Virus record (IMG/VR): IMGVR_UViG_3300028553_000120
Span: 1 to 30,047 of that record
Direction: 5' to 3' (one strand)
Length of the DNA stretch: 30,047 nt
Source of the DNA: a virus
How positions within the stretch are numbered: the stretch's first letter is position 1; each line of letters opens with the position of its first letter. A model generated the notes under the pieces. The model was given only the letters and a program-made list of their open reading frames with translations, made no database searches and was not told the origin of the DNA. This document shows positions 15,818 through 23,199 of this stretch, piece by piece. Made by a program: the position numbers and the translations under genes.

Positions 15818-16392
15818 CACATGCCCATGAGGACTTTTTCGCGCCAGAACTGCGCTTCTTCCGCCGACAGGCCGCGCGCTTGGGCGGCGCTGCCGATGCG
15901 CTCGGCAGCGGCGGCGCGCTCGGCGGCGGCGGCCTCGTCGGCGATGCGGCGGCGCTCTTCGGTGGTGTAGCGGCGCTGGTAGACCGCGGCGCGCTGGGCT
16001 TGGACGATGGGCGTCGCCAGCTTGCCAAGCAGCTTGATGCGGTCGTCGATGGGCATGTCGACCGCGCCGCGCAGCTCCTTGGCGGCGCGCACTAACTGAT
16101 CTGTCATCAGCCTTCCGGCCATGTCGTTGAGCGAGGCCTGTTGGTCGGGGTCTTCGTCGACCAACATACGCGACAGTTCGGCCATGGCGCGGACCTCGCG
16201 CATCGTGTCGTCGTACTCGTCTTTAAGCGCTTTGACGTGCTTGCCTACGGCCGACTTGCCGATGTCGTAGCCTTCGCAGCGCAGCCAGATCGTCAGCGGG
16301 ATGATGTCGCCCCAGCCGGCCGCGGCAGCGCGCTCGGCCAGCTCGCTGCGGACGTCGGGCGGCAACCGGTCGATCTTGCGGGGCGGGGGCAT
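15817..16392 (-). CDS. Mu gp27-like DUF3486 protein, putative small terminase
   Basis: The 191-residue protein starts MPPPRKIDRLPPDVRSELAE, the typical DUF3486 opening, followed by WGDIIPLTIWLRCEGYDIGK and SAVGKHVKALKDEYDDTMRE. This is a helix-turn-helix-like N-terminal domain, then a long helical region (RIADEAAAAERAAAAERIGS). DUF3486 proteins stand just before the terminase large subunit in Mu-like phages and are considered small terminase subunits that recognise DNA. Both borders are ATGA overlaps. Confidence 0.9.
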   Translation of the reverse strand: MPPPRKIDRLPPDVRSELAERAAAAGWGDIIPLTIWLRCEGYDIGKSAVGKHVKALKDEYDDTMREVRAMAELSRMLVDEDPDQQASLNDMAGRLMTDQLVRAAKELRGAVDMPIDDRIKLLGKLATPIVQAQRAAVYQRRYTTEERRRIADEAAAAERAAAAERIGSAAQARGLSAEEAQFWREKVLMGM

Positions 16393-16655
16393 CAGCGGGC
16401 ACGGCGCACGGGGGCGCCGGGGCGGGCTGCGACGATGCGGGCGGCGGCGACAGCCAGATCCATCAGCGGCCAACTGGCCGGGCGGCACGGGCATTCGCCA
16501 ACCGGCCACACGCTCCATTGGTCGTCGCTCAGGCGCACCACCGTCAGGCCGCAGATCAGGCCGCGCGAGCGGATCGGCAGATCGGCCAGCACCGCGGCGA
16601 CGGCCGCGCCTTGGGCGGTGGTTTCGGCCAGCGCGTCGATGGTGGCCTCGCTCAT
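16392..16655 (-). CDS. Small unknown protein, related to an early small gene
   Basis: This 87-residue protein carries LTVVRLSDDQWSVWPVGECP in its middle. The early gene product at 26356-26616 carries VSVVRLTSDRWEIAGG in a similar position, followed in both by an Ala/Leu helix, so the two look paralogous. The rest is a helical N-terminus and a basic C-terminus (VRRAR). It lies between the gp26-like and DUF3486 genes with ATGA overlaps on both sides. No function is known. Confidence 0.65.
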   Translation of the reverse strand: MSEATIDALAETTAQGAAVAAVLADLPIRSRGLICGLTVVRLSDDQWSVWPVGECPCRPASWPLMDLAVAAARIVAARPGAPVRRAR

Positions 16656-16957
16656 GGCCGCGGCCGGGCCACGCCCGGCTCGTGCGCACGGCCCAGCGCC
16701 ACATCCTCACCGCGCAGCGTGAGCCGCGCGACTTGGGTGTCGGTCCCCATCACGGTGATCAGCGCCTCCGGCCGGCTGTCGAGCCAGGCCAGATGGCTGC
16801 GCAGCGTGCCGTAGTCGATGCTGCGCCCCAGGGCGCCCAGGGCGGTGCGCAGCACATGCTCATGGGCGGTGTAGGCCGGGGCGCCGGCCAGCACTTGCAG
16901 GATGACCAGGCGCTGGTCTTCAGCGACCGCGGCCCGGTAGTCGGCGGGGGTGCTCAT
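16652..16957 (-). CDS. Mu gp26-like small winged-helix protein
   Basis: The 101-residue product starts MSTPADYRAAVAEDQRLVIL and resembles the short VpaChn25_0724/gp26-type proteins found between DUF2730 and DUF3486 genes. It shows a winged-helix outline: QRLVILQVLAG, then HEHVLRTALGALGRSIDYGT, a recognition-type helix LRSHLAWLDS and a wing with VARLTLRGEDVA. The role could be DNA binding near packaging, but this is unproven. Both ends overlap neighbours by ATGA. Confidence 0.75.
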   Translation of the reverse strand: MSTPADYRAAVAEDQRLVILQVLAGAPAYTAHEHVLRTALGALGRSIDYGTLRSHLAWLDSRPEALITVMGTDTQVARLTLRGEDVALGRAHEPGVARPRP

Positions 16958-17352
16958 GGGTGGCGATCTCCGGTGCGGGGGCCGTGCGCCAGCAGGTGCT
17001 GCGACATCATGTCGACGCTGCACTCGATGCGGTGCACGGTCCCTGAGATTTCGCCCACCGATTGCGTGAGCTTGTCGATGCGCTCATGGGTGCGCACGAT
17101 GTCGGCCTGGCCGAGGCTCTTGCCGATCTGGATTTCCAGCGCACTCATGCGCGCCTTGTGGGCCTGGCAGTCGGGCCCGGGCGGATGGCTTTCGACCACG
17201 GCGAGGCGGGTGTCGATCTTGCGCAGGAACTCGGCGGCAGCGGTGTCGCGCCGGGCCAGCGTGGCCCAGGCAGCGAGGCTGCCTCCGACAATTCCGCTGA
17301 GAATAAAGCGCCCCCAATCCGATGCAATCCTTACATAATCGGCCTCGGTCAT
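16954..17352 (-). CDS. DUF2730 membrane and coiled-coil protein (Mu gp25-like)
   Basis: The 132-residue protein has an N-terminal membrane segment (about 13-33, FILSGIVGGSLAAWATLARR) followed by a coiled-coil region (FLRKIDTRLAVVESH, then DIVRTHERIDKLTQSVGEI). This is the DUF2730 outline, and its position between lysis genes and the gp26-like gene is as in Mu. Its job is unknown; an inner-membrane lysis accessory is possible. ATG 17352 overlaps the upstream stop by ATGA. Confidence 0.83.
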   Translation of the reverse strand: MTEADYVRIASDWGRFILSGIVGGSLAAWATLARRDTAAAEFLRKIDTRLAVVESHPPGPDCQAHKARMSALEIQIGKSLGQADIVRTHERIDKLTQSVGEISGTVHRIECSVDMMSQHLLAHGPRTGDRHP

Positions 17353-17642
17353 GATCCCTCCGGTGGGTAGTGGTCCAGCGCGGCGGATAGCCGCGTCTGT
17401 GCGCGATCGAGCGCCGCACAGTTGGCGCTCAGCCGATCCGTGGCATCCGCCAAGTGATCCAGGTGTGAGCGCTCGATGGCGGTGTGCAGATCTGCGATGG
17501 CGGCGACACACAACCCGTGATAGTGCCGCGCGATGGCCCGCGCGGCCTGGCGGCTGGCCCACTGCGCCCAGCACAGCAGCGCCGTCTGTGCCAGGCTGAG
17601 GGCCAGCACGGCCCCGAGCAACGCGGCGCAGCTCAGGCGCAT
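17349..17642 (-). CDS. Putative spanin-like membrane protein
   Basis: This 97-residue protein starts MRLSCAALLGAVLALSLAQT with one strong membrane segment to about residue 25. The rest is a helical, His- and Ala-rich periplasmic-type region (HLADATDRLSANCAALDRAQ). This single-anchor, coiled-coil layout and its place after the holin-like gene suggest an i-spanin that bridges the envelope at lysis. The sequence is too divergent to name a family. It starts 10 bases after the holin stop without a clear ribosome site, so another start within the frame is possible. Confidence 0.6.
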   Translation of the reverse strand: MRLSCAALLGAVLALSLAQTALLCWAQWASRQAARAIARHYHGLCVAAIADLHTAIERSHLDHLADATDRLSANCAALDRAQTRLSAALDHYPPEGS

Positions 17643-17652
17643 GGCTGCGCAC

Positions 17653-17937
17653 TCAGCGCCGGGGCAGGCGCGCCAACAGCCACTCGGTGGCCGCGGTGAC
17701 GATGGGCATGGGGGCGATGGGCTGCGCTGCCCATGCGCGGCCACCGATCCCGGCGGCGCCGAGCGTGATCTGGGTCACCGCCAGGACGGCGGCATCGCCG
17801 GGCAGCCAGCCGAGGGCGACACCCAGCAGTAGGGCCAGGCCGACGCCGATCTGGCCGAGGTTGGCCCAGATGGTGGCCGAGTCGAACCAGGGTTTTGGCG
17901 CTTCCGTGGGAAAAGGGACGGTCTGCGGATCAGTCAT
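17653..17937 (-). CDS. Putative holin (two membrane segments)
   Basis: From ATG 17937 the product is 94 residues: a polar N-terminus (MTDPQTVPFPTEAPKPWFDS), then IGVGLALLLGVALGWLPG and AVLAVTQITLGAAGIGGRAW as two membrane segments, and a basic end (LLARLPRR). Length, two hydrophobic helices and direct linkage to the amidase gene (8-base overlap) fit a class II-type holin that releases the endolysin. The assignment rests on topology and context, not on a named family. Confidence 0.72.
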   Translation of the reverse strand: MTDPQTVPFPTEAPKPWFDSATIWANLGQIGVGLALLLGVALGWLPGDAAVLAVTQITLGAAGIGGRAWAAQPIAPMPIVTAATEWLLARLPRR

Positions 17938-18547
17938 GATGGACTCCAGGATAGGCCGCCAGGGCGGCGCGAAACGCGGGCCAGTCCCACGCGGGGCCGG
18001 GGTCCCGCTTCCGCTTGGGGGCGATGTCGTCGTGGCCGATGATGGGCTGCACCGATGGGTAGCGCTGGCGGATGGCGGCGCAGACGGCGGCCACCGCGGC
18101 GACTTGGGCCGCGGGGTAGACCTCCCACGCGCGGACCGTGCGCTCCAGCCGATGGGGCAGATGCAGGGTTGGGGTGCCGGGCTGCGCCTTGCGGGTGTCC
18201 CAGCCGTAGTTGGCCATCTCAATGCCGATAGCGTAGTCATTGAGCATGGACCACTGCTGATAGGTCGATTTGCCGGCGTGCCAGGTCTTGACATTGCACG
18301 GGGCCAACTGCCAGATGCGCCCGTCGCGCTCGATCACGAGATGGGCTGAGGCTCTGGCTTTTCGGTCGCACAGCCAGCGGGCGGAGCCCAGCGCGGACCC
18401 GCCCCCGGTGTAGTGCAGCACGATGGCGCGCGGGGCGAGCGCACCGCTGAGATTGGGCGTGCGCAGGGTGTGATCCACCGGGGCGGCAGGCGGGCCCGCT
18501 TGCAGCCGGTGATGGGCGTCGATGAGGTAGTGGGGTGCGGGGCTCAT
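17930..18547 (-). CDS. Phage endolysin, N-acetylmuramoyl-L-alanine amidase
   Basis: The 205-residue enzyme belongs to the Amidase_2 (AmpD/T7 lysozyme) family that cuts the amide bond between muramic acid and the peptide. Expected zinc ligands are His45 (AIVLHYTGGG), His172 and Asp182 (IIGHDDIAPKRKRDPGP). Glu110 in YAIGIEMANYG matches the AmpD-type catalytic region, and SAHLVIERDGRIWQLAP is also typical. It has no signal peptide, so it needs the downstream holin. ATG 18547 heads the first late unit, directly behind the candidate late promoter, without a Shine-Dalgarno sequence. Confidence 0.93.
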   Translation of the reverse strand: MSPAPHYLIDAHHRLQAGPPAAPVDHTLRTPNLSGALAPRAIVLHYTGGGSALGSARWLCDRKARASAHLVIERDGRIWQLAPCNVKTWHAGKSTYQQWSMLNDYAIGIEMANYGWDTRKAQPGTPTLHLPHRLERTVRAWEVYPAAQVAAVAAVCAAIRQRYPSVQPIIGHDDIAPKRKRDPGPAWDWPAFRAALAAYPGVHHD

Positions 18548-18603
18548 GCCCGACAGTGTGCCGGGCGAAGGGGGTCAGGGGCGCGGTGCAGGGCTGCACC
18601 GCG
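18548..18603 (-). promoter_or_regulatory. Candidate late promoter Plys with activator palindrome
   Basis: The same 22-bp palindrome found before gene I (arms CGCGGTGCAG and CTGCACCGCG around GG) occupies 18582-18603. Its near edge is 35 bases from the start codon, exactly as at gene I. CACACT (18560-18555) follows after 21 bases, within an imperfect inverted repeat just before the ATG. In Mu, activator C turns on Plys before the lysis gene; the arrangement here corresponds. The Mor/C-like protein encoded just upstream is the obvious candidate to bind. The sequence between 18604 and 18635 is G-rich and shows nothing else. Confidence 0.65.
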
Positions 18604-18635
18604 GGGGTCAGGGTGGGGGGGGATGCAAACCACTT

Positions 18636-18709
18636 GTAGGTTGGGGTGAGGAACGAACCCCAACATTCCCGTTTGTTATCGTTGGGGTTCGTTCCTCACC
18701 CCAACCTAC
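18636..18709. repeat. Perfect 29-bp inverted repeat, REP-like
   Basis: Arms at 18636-18664 and 18681-18709 are perfect inverted copies of 29 bases (start GTAGGTTGGGG), with a 16-base loop. This sequence type (TAGGTTGGG..GAGGAACGAA.CCCAAC) is a repeat seen between genes in many bacterial genomes, and is thought to be REP-like. Here it lies between the activator gene and the late promoter. It could end early transcripts or be a host repeat that moved into the phage. The flanking stretch 18710-18765 holds no gene. Confidence 0.9.
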
Positions 18710-18765
18710 GAGCTCGAACTTTGCGTCAGCCTCCGCGCGGTCCCTGACGTAAATCGTGTGCTCAG

Positions 18766-19155
18766 TTACAAGTCTAACATCAACTGCCGCGCCGGCTCCC
18801 CCGCCGGCACCTGCCCCCCCCGCTCGCGCGCCAGCAGCTCGCGCACCCAGCGCAGCGAGATGCCCTCGGCCCGCGCGATCCGCGCGGCGGTCACGCCCTG
18901 CGCGTGCTGTTCGAGCACGCGCGCGGCGCGCGCCGCGGCCACCGCCGCGGTCAGCTGGGGCACGCCGATTTCCTCGCCCGCGTAGGTCTGCTGGAGCCGC
19001 GCATAGATCTCGGGGCCGAGCCGCTCGGCCAGTTCGGTGTCGAGGCGCGGGCGCGTGTGCACCCGGATGCGCAGGCCCCCATAGGCGCGCACCAGCACCG
19101 CCAGGCCCTCGGGGCCGAGGGCGTCGTGCAGGTCGCGCAGATGGGGAGTCAGCAT
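18766..19155 (-). CDS. mor: Mor/C-type transcription activator
   Basis: The 129-residue product begins MLTPHLRDLHDALGPEGLAV and contains GLRIRVHTRP and LAERLGPEIYARLQQTYAGE, typical of the Mor dimer domain. A C-terminal helix-turn-helix follows: QHAQGVTAARIARAEGISLR, then WVRELLARE. In Mu, Mor activates the middle promoter and the related C activates late promoters; here only one such gene is visible and it may do the late job. I chose ATG 19155 because GAGGTGA stands 5 bases before it; GTG 19164 overlaps the previous stop and is an alternative. It is last in the early operon. Confidence 0.88.
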   Translation of the reverse strand: MLTPHLRDLHDALGPEGLAVLVRAYGGLRIRVHTRPRLDTELAERLGPEIYARLQQTYAGEEIGVPQLTAAVAAARAARVLEQHAQGVTAARIARAEGISLRWVRELLARERGGQVPAGEPARQLMLDL

Positions 19156-19160
19156 GGCGA

Positions 19161-19892
19161 TCACCTCACACTATCGTCTGGATCGACGGTCTTCGGCAGC
19201 AGCGACGCCAACGCGCGCATCCCGGCCACCCGTCCAGGCCGCGCCAGCGCCGCCGCGGGGTCGATGCCATGCGCTGCCAGGGCAGCCTCCACCGCGGCCA
19301 GCTCCGCGCGCCGCTCCGCGGTGTCGGCGTCGCGCTCCAGGCACAGCCGCAGCCGCGCGCGTTCGGCCAGCAGCTCCGCGACGGCGCCGCGGCGGGTGTC
19401 GATGGCCGCCGCGGCGACCGGCTGATGGCTGGGGTGCAGCGGCTGGTCGGCACTGGCCGCGGTGCGCCCGGCGCCGGCCTGGCCCGCCCGGCGGTAGACG
19501 ATTTCGCAGAGCAGCCCATGCCCGTCGAGCGGTAGATCCAGCGTACCCGCATCGCGCATTCGTTGCACCTGGGCGAAGCCATCGACCCAGGCCGCCAGCG
19601 GCGCGGCGCGGGTGTCGCGCTTGCGCGTCACGGTGCCGGCGCTCACCAGGGCGTGCAGCTCGTCGAGCAGGCGGGCCAGCTTGTCGCTGGCCAGCCGGCG
19701 ACGCACCAGCACGCCGTCCTTGTCGGGCCGGGGCTGCGGTCCGTGCAGCGCCAGATAGGGCACGATGGCCTCGGCGAGTTCGGGCGGGAGCTTGAGCGCG
19801 GCGGCCAGGGCCCGACGGGCCTGGGCATCGGCCAGGAATAGGCCCAGCGGGCCGGCCGCGCCGCAGCTCCAGCAGGTGCCGAGGATGGTCAT
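19161..19892 (-). CDS. Unknown early protein with N-terminal CxxC
   Basis: The 243-residue protein starts MTILGTCWSCGAAGPLGLFL, with a CWSC pair that may bind a metal. The remainder is largely helical: residues about 60-110 resemble a winged-helix outline (KLARLLDELHALVSAGTVTR), and 150-225 form a long Ala/Arg/Leu helix region (AVAELLAERARLRLCLERDA). I recognise no family. ATG 19892 overlaps the upstream stop by ATGA, and the stop lies 5 bases before the activator start, so the two are made together. Confidence 0.75.
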   Translation of the reverse strand: MTILGTCWSCGAAGPLGLFLADAQARRALAAALKLPPELAEAIVPYLALHGPQPRPDKDGVLVRRRLASDKLARLLDELHALVSAGTVTRKRDTRAAPLAAWVDGFAQVQRMRDAGTLDLPLDGHGLLCEIVYRRAGQAGAGRTAASADQPLHPSHQPVAAAAIDTRRGAVAELLAERARLRLCLERDADTAERRAELAAVEAALAAHGIDPAAALARPGRVAGMRALASLLPKTVDPDDSVR

Positions 19893-20098
19893 GCGGCGGC
19901 CCCCCGTTTTTCTGTCTTGCGCCCCTCACACTGCCCGCGCCACACGTCTAACTCCTTGGCAGCCCGCGCCCGCAGCACCTGAATCCGTGCGCAGTCGCTC
20001 GGTGACTCGGTGCACTCCGGCAGCCGACAGGTAAAGCACGCGCGGTCGGCCACACTGAGCGGCAGCGGGTCGTAGATAGTCGCGTGCGGTCCGCTCAT
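19889..20098 (-). CDS. Small four-cysteine protein
   Basis: This 69-residue protein has cysteines at 21, 24, 29 and 36 (CFTCRLPECTESPSDC), the C..C....C pattern of small phage metal-binding proteins (C..CPLP.C.E....C), followed by a basic helix rich in Arg and Ala. A role in DNA or RNA binding is plausible but unproven. Both ends have ATGA overlaps. Confidence 0.72.
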   Translation of the reverse strand: MSGPHATIYDPLPLSVADRACFTCRLPECTESPSDCARIQVLRARAAKELDVWRGQCEGRKTEKRGAAA

Positions 20099-20379
20099 CG
20101 CGGCACCTCCAGGGCGCGCTGCTCCGGCGTGAGGGTGGCATCCAGTTGCGCCTCCCGCACCGCCGTGCGGCGGCCGTCCAGATACCGGATGAGGCTCGCC
20201 GCCCGGTACATGGCGTGCTGTCCCCGGTTGTTCTCATGGGTCGCCCGACCTGGCGGAAAGCCGGGCGGCAGCGCGAGATCGTGCGGCACGCACAGCATCA
20301 CCTCGGCGTCGATGCCTTCGACGCGCAGGGCGACCGCGGCGGCCTGGCAGATGGCGTGGGCGGTGAGGGGCGGGCTCAT
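20095..20379 (-). CDS. Unknown small early protein
   Basis: The 94-residue product starts MSPPLTAHAICQAAAVALRV and has DAEVMLCVPHDLALPPGFPP in the middle, then a basic region (HAMYRAASLIRYLDGRRTAV). No family is recognised. ATGA overlaps on both sides show that it is part of the coupled early operon. Confidence 0.65.
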   Translation of the reverse strand: MSPPLTAHAICQAAAVALRVEGIDAEVMLCVPHDLALPPGFPPGRATHENNRGQHAMYRAASLIRYLDGRRTAVREAQLDATLTPEQRALEVPR

Positions 20380-20669
20380 GGGCAGCCCTCCCACAGTTGC
20401 GGGTTGGTCCGCGCTGCGACGCGCTCGATCATCTGTAGTCGCGCGGCCGTGGCGATCAGCTCGCAGGTGCGCCGGTGACCGATCTCCATCGCCTTGGTGA
20501 TGTCCTCCAACGGCGGCAGCGGGGCGCCGGTGCATCCGATGTCGATGCGCAGATACGCGCGACCGTCGATGTGCGCGGCCAGGCGGTGCAGCCAGATGCC
20601 CAGCGCATGGCGCCAGCTATCGGCTGATGGGTTGGCGCAAAATTGCACGTGGATGTCGACCATGGTCAT
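20376..20669 (-). CDS. Unknown small early protein
   Basis: The 97-residue product starts MTMVDIHVQFCANPSADSWR. It has an alpha/beta appearance: HALGIWLHRLAAHIDGRAYL, then RIDIGCTGAPLPPLEDITKA and a C-terminal helix. I recognise no family. It lies between GemA and another small gene with ATGA overlaps at both ends. Confidence 0.65.
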   Translation of the reverse strand: MTMVDIHVQFCANPSADSWRHALGIWLHRLAAHIDGRAYLRIDIGCTGAPLPPLEDITKAMEIGHRRTCELIATAARLQMIERVAARTNPQLWEGCP

Positions 20670-21241
20670 TGGGCCGCCTCCAAGCGGCGCTGGCGCCGCT
20701 GCGCGTCGATCACCAGCATCTGCACCAGCTTGCGCAATTCGACGTAAGGCAGCCACTCCCAGCGCAGCACATCGAAGCGCCGGGCCGCGATGCTGTTGGC
20801 ATAGGCGTCATCGCGCCCGGCGTCGAGCAGGAGGGCACGGACCTTGCCGGCCAGCGCTTCCTTGCTGCTCGCGGCGATGGCCTGCTGCACCGGGCGGGGC
20901 TTGGGCTTGATCTGCGGGCGGAAGCCCGCGACTTTAAGCTCGCGCAACAAAGCATCGCGCTCCAGGTCTTTCAGGTCCGCCGAGCTGGTGGTGCGCCCGT
21001 AGCTCACGCGGCGCACCATCGCGCGCCACGTGTCATCGTCGAGCCCAAGCTCCTTTTTCCCGATGTGCAGCTTTGCTAAAGCGGCCCGGCGGCCGTTGTC
21101 GGTGTCGGCCGGCTGGCCCAGGTTGATGCAGGTGCCGCAGCGCTGGCCAGGGGGCGCCACACTCGCGGCCTGCGTCGCACTGACCCAGCCGGCGCGCGCG
21201 CGGAATTGCTCGGTCGGTGTCCCATCAACGTCTGCTTTCAT
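20666..21241 (-). CDS. gemA: GemA-family regulatory protein (Mu gp16, DUF1018)
   Basis: The 191-residue protein has the DUF1018 core LAKLHIGKKELGLDDDTWRA, continuing MVRRVSYGRTTSSADL, then RELKVAGFRPQIKPKPRP. In Mu, GemA affects host gene expression and DNA topology during growth. An N-terminal extension of about 45 residues holds RCGTCINLG, a CxxC pair not usual in the short members. The C-terminal part (about 135-191) contains YVELRKLVQMLVIDAQRRQR. The ATGA overlap fixes the start at 21241. Confidence 0.85.
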   Translation of the reverse strand: MKADVDGTPTEQFRARAGWVSATQAASVAPPGQRCGTCINLGQPADTDNGRRAALAKLHIGKKELGLDDDTWRAMVRRVSYGRTTSSADLKDLERDALLRELKVAGFRPQIKPKPRPVQQAIAASSKEALAGKVRALLLDAGRDDAYANSIAARRFDVLRWEWLPYVELRKLVQMLVIDAQRRQRRLEAAQ

Positions 21242-21537
21242 GCTGCCCTCCACAAAGCATACCCGGCCGTACAAGCGACCAGCGCCCAGGCGCCGATCAC
21301 CGCGATCCACGCCGCCCAATCCACATCCGCCCACCAGAGGCGCGGCGCCGCCCCGCCCGCGATCCGCGCCTGGTCAACCGCCTCGAACGACTCGATCCAC
21401 AGGCCCCACAAAATGCGCGCGCGCGCCACGTCGCGGTGCAGGATGCGCCGCAGCAGGGTGCGGCCGATGAGCGCCCGATTGGCGAGCGCCGATTGCAGCT
21501 CCTGGGCCTGGCCCAGGGGGTTGGTGTTGGGGATCAT
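21238..21537 (-). CDS. Small early membrane protein, unknown
   Basis: The 99-residue product has a helical, Arg-rich front (MIPNTNPLGQAQELQSALAN, then RTLLRRILHRDVARARILWG). It ends in one membrane segment, WAAWIAVIGAWALVACTAGY, near residues 72-94. The C-terminal anchor suggests an inner-membrane protein. No family is recognised. It overlaps GemA by ATGA. Confidence 0.68.
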   Translation of the reverse strand: MIPNTNPLGQAQELQSALANRALIGRTLLRRILHRDVARARILWGLWIESFEAVDQARIAGGAAPRLWWADVDWAAWIAVIGAWALVACTAGYALWRAA

Positions 21538-21902
21538 CGGGCGGCCTCCAGGGCGTCGGGCCAGGCGGTCGTCATCGCGTCCGCGTCGTGCGGCGGGCAC
21601 CAGGGGCGCAGGCACAACGCTATTTGCGGGGCCTCGGCGGGAAGGTAGCCGCTAACGTCGGCCCCCAATCCAAGGATGCGGCGCAGGGGCGCGACCACTG
21701 GCGCATCGCACTCAGCGCGCTCCAGGTAGACCGCATGTACCAATCCGGTCGACAGGGCATAGCTCCCGCTGTCGCCGTACTGGATGGCAATCGGGCACTT
21801 CCCCCCAACCGTCTGCCGGTAGTCGCACAGCAGATCCATCAGCCCGTCCAGGGTCAGTTGTTCGGTTGCCATCTCAGCAATTCCAGGATGCAGGTCAGTC
21901 AT
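21534..21902 (-). CDS. Unknown early protein
   Basis: The 122-residue product starts MTDLHPGIAEMATEQLTLDG, then LMDLLCDYRQTVGGKCPIAI and a beta region with YALSTGLVHAVYLERAECDA. It is acidic and looks like a single alpha/beta domain. No family is recognised. ATG 21902 shares its A with the upstream TAA stop (TAATG); the ATG at the MATEQ codon is an alternative start 10 codons later. Confidence 0.68.
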   Translation of the reverse strand: MTDLHPGIAEMATEQLTLDGLMDLLCDYRQTVGGKCPIAIQYGDSGSYALSTGLVHAVYLERAECDAPVVAPLRRILGLGADVSGYLPAEAPQIALCLRPWCPPHDADAMTTAWPDALEAAR

Positions 21903-22369
21903 TACAGATCTCGCAATTCTTGGACAACCACCACGCCGAGCGGCAACGGCCCCCACGGGCGATCCGCCAACCGCCACTGCCGCCACTTTTTGTGATCCGC
22001 GGCGCGATAAACGCACCGCGTCGACAGATTGCCGCGCACCACCAATCGGTTCAGCGCTGGGGCCACCCCGACCCGCGACGTAAACTCGCCCATGATCTCG
22101 GCCCAGGTGATCGGCCGGTCCAGCCCCTGCGCCAGCCGCAGCAGCCGCGCCGCGATACCGGCCGGGTCAAGCCCGCGCGGAGCGCGACTGCGCCGCTGGG
22201 CGCCGGGCGGATCGGGCAGCACCGCGGGGGCCGGATCGGCGAACAACCGCTCGTTGAACACCTTGGCCGCTGGGTCTTGCGAGTGCATGCCGATCGGGAT
22301 CTGGATCACCATCGCCAATTCGGCCGCGGTGTGCTCCGGCTGGGTCTTCAGCTCGCAAAAGGTGATCAT
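21902..22369 (-). CDS. Unknown early protein with winged-helix-like end
   Basis: The 155-residue protein starts MITFCELKTQPEHTAAELAM. A Pro/Arg-rich linker (about 50-75) is followed by GIAARLLRLAQGLDRPITWA, then EIMGEFTSRVGVAPALNRLV and VVRGNLSTRCVYRAADHKKW, which look like a winged helix. This suggests DNA binding, but no family is recognised. It overlaps the preceding gene by ATGA. Confidence 0.68.
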   Translation of the reverse strand: MITFCELKTQPEHTAAELAMVIQIPIGMHSQDPAAKVFNERLFADPAPAVLPDPPGAQRRSRAPRGLDPAGIAARLLRLAQGLDRPITWAEIMGEFTSRVGVAPALNRLVVRGNLSTRCVYRAADHKKWRQWRLADRPWGPLPLGVVVVQELRDL

Positions 22370-23199
22370 GGGGCCTCCAGTGCTTGAGCGACGCTGAGGC
22401 CCACGCGGCCGGCCAGAATCTCGATCAGCCACAGATGGTCGGCTCGCCGCGCCTCCCACTCCAGCGGCGATTCAATGAGAAAAGTGCGCAGATCGGTCCG
22501 CCGGATGATCCAGCGCGGCAGCGGGCCGTCGCTGCTGTCGCGCTTGGCTTTGATGTGGCCGCGCCCGATCCAGCGCTGCACCACCTTGCCCTCCACCCCC
22601 ATCAGCTGGCAGATCTGATGCACGTTGTAGATATCCGGATTGCCGCCCAGCGCGACCTCCTCGATCCGGCAGCGGCACAGGATGGCGCCCAAGCTGCGCA
22701 CGTAGCCGGCGCGCTTGAGCCGCCGCTGGATGGCCCGCGCGCCGTCTTCGGCCGCGTCGTCCAGGATCGCCAACTCCGCCGCCGACCAGTTGGCCGGCTT
22801 CAGGCTGCCGTTGACGATGCCCAACTCCCGCGCCCGTGCCAGCACCCAATGGCGCGGCCGGTCGACCTTGGCCGCCAGCTTGGCCTGGGCGCCGCGCGGG
22901 CGTTTGCCGCCCGCCTGGTAGTAGGCCCGGATCTGGGCGTCGATCTCGGGGGTCGACGGGTCATTGAAAATGTGCCGGCGCTGCCGCCGCAGATCCATGC
23001 CCCGCGCGGCGTTGAGGATGGCGCCGCAACTGCGCGCCGGCAGCAGCCGCTGGCAGGCGCGCAGGCCCGCGGGCAGGTACTGCTCGCGCAGCACCTGTTT
23101 CTCTACCGGGCTCCAGTCGAAACGGTGGTTGGTGCCGCGCTCGGGGGTCCACCCGTGCGGAGTCACCGGGGCCGTGATGGTGGGGACGATGCGGATCAT
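22366..23199 (-). CDS. Multi-helix DNA-binding-like protein
   Basis: The 277-residue protein appears to carry several DNA-binding units. Residues about 27-70 (DWSPVEKQVLREQYLPAGLR) and 135-165 (NWSAAELAILDDAAEDGARA) resemble Myb/SANT-like helices with conserved W. Residues about 190-245 (VHQICQLMGVEGKVVQRWIG, then RGHIKAKRDSSDG) resemble a MerR/excisionase-type helix-turn-helix with wing. It follows the B-like ATPase by an ATGA overlap. A role in replication or target choice is possible; no family is named with confidence. Confidence 0.72.
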   Translation of the reverse strand: MIRIVPTITAPVTPHGWTPERGTNHRFDWSPVEKQVLREQYLPAGLRACQRLLPARSCGAILNAARGMDLRRQRRHIFNDPSTPEIDAQIRAYYQAGGKRPRGAQAKLAAKVDRPRHWVLARARELGIVNGSLKPANWSAAELAILDDAAEDGARAIQRRLKRAGYVRSLGAILCRCRIEEVALGGNPDIYNVHQICQLMGVEGKVVQRWIGRGHIKAKRDSSDGPLPRWIIRRTDLRTFLIESPLEWEARRADHLWLIEILAGRVGLSVAQALEAP

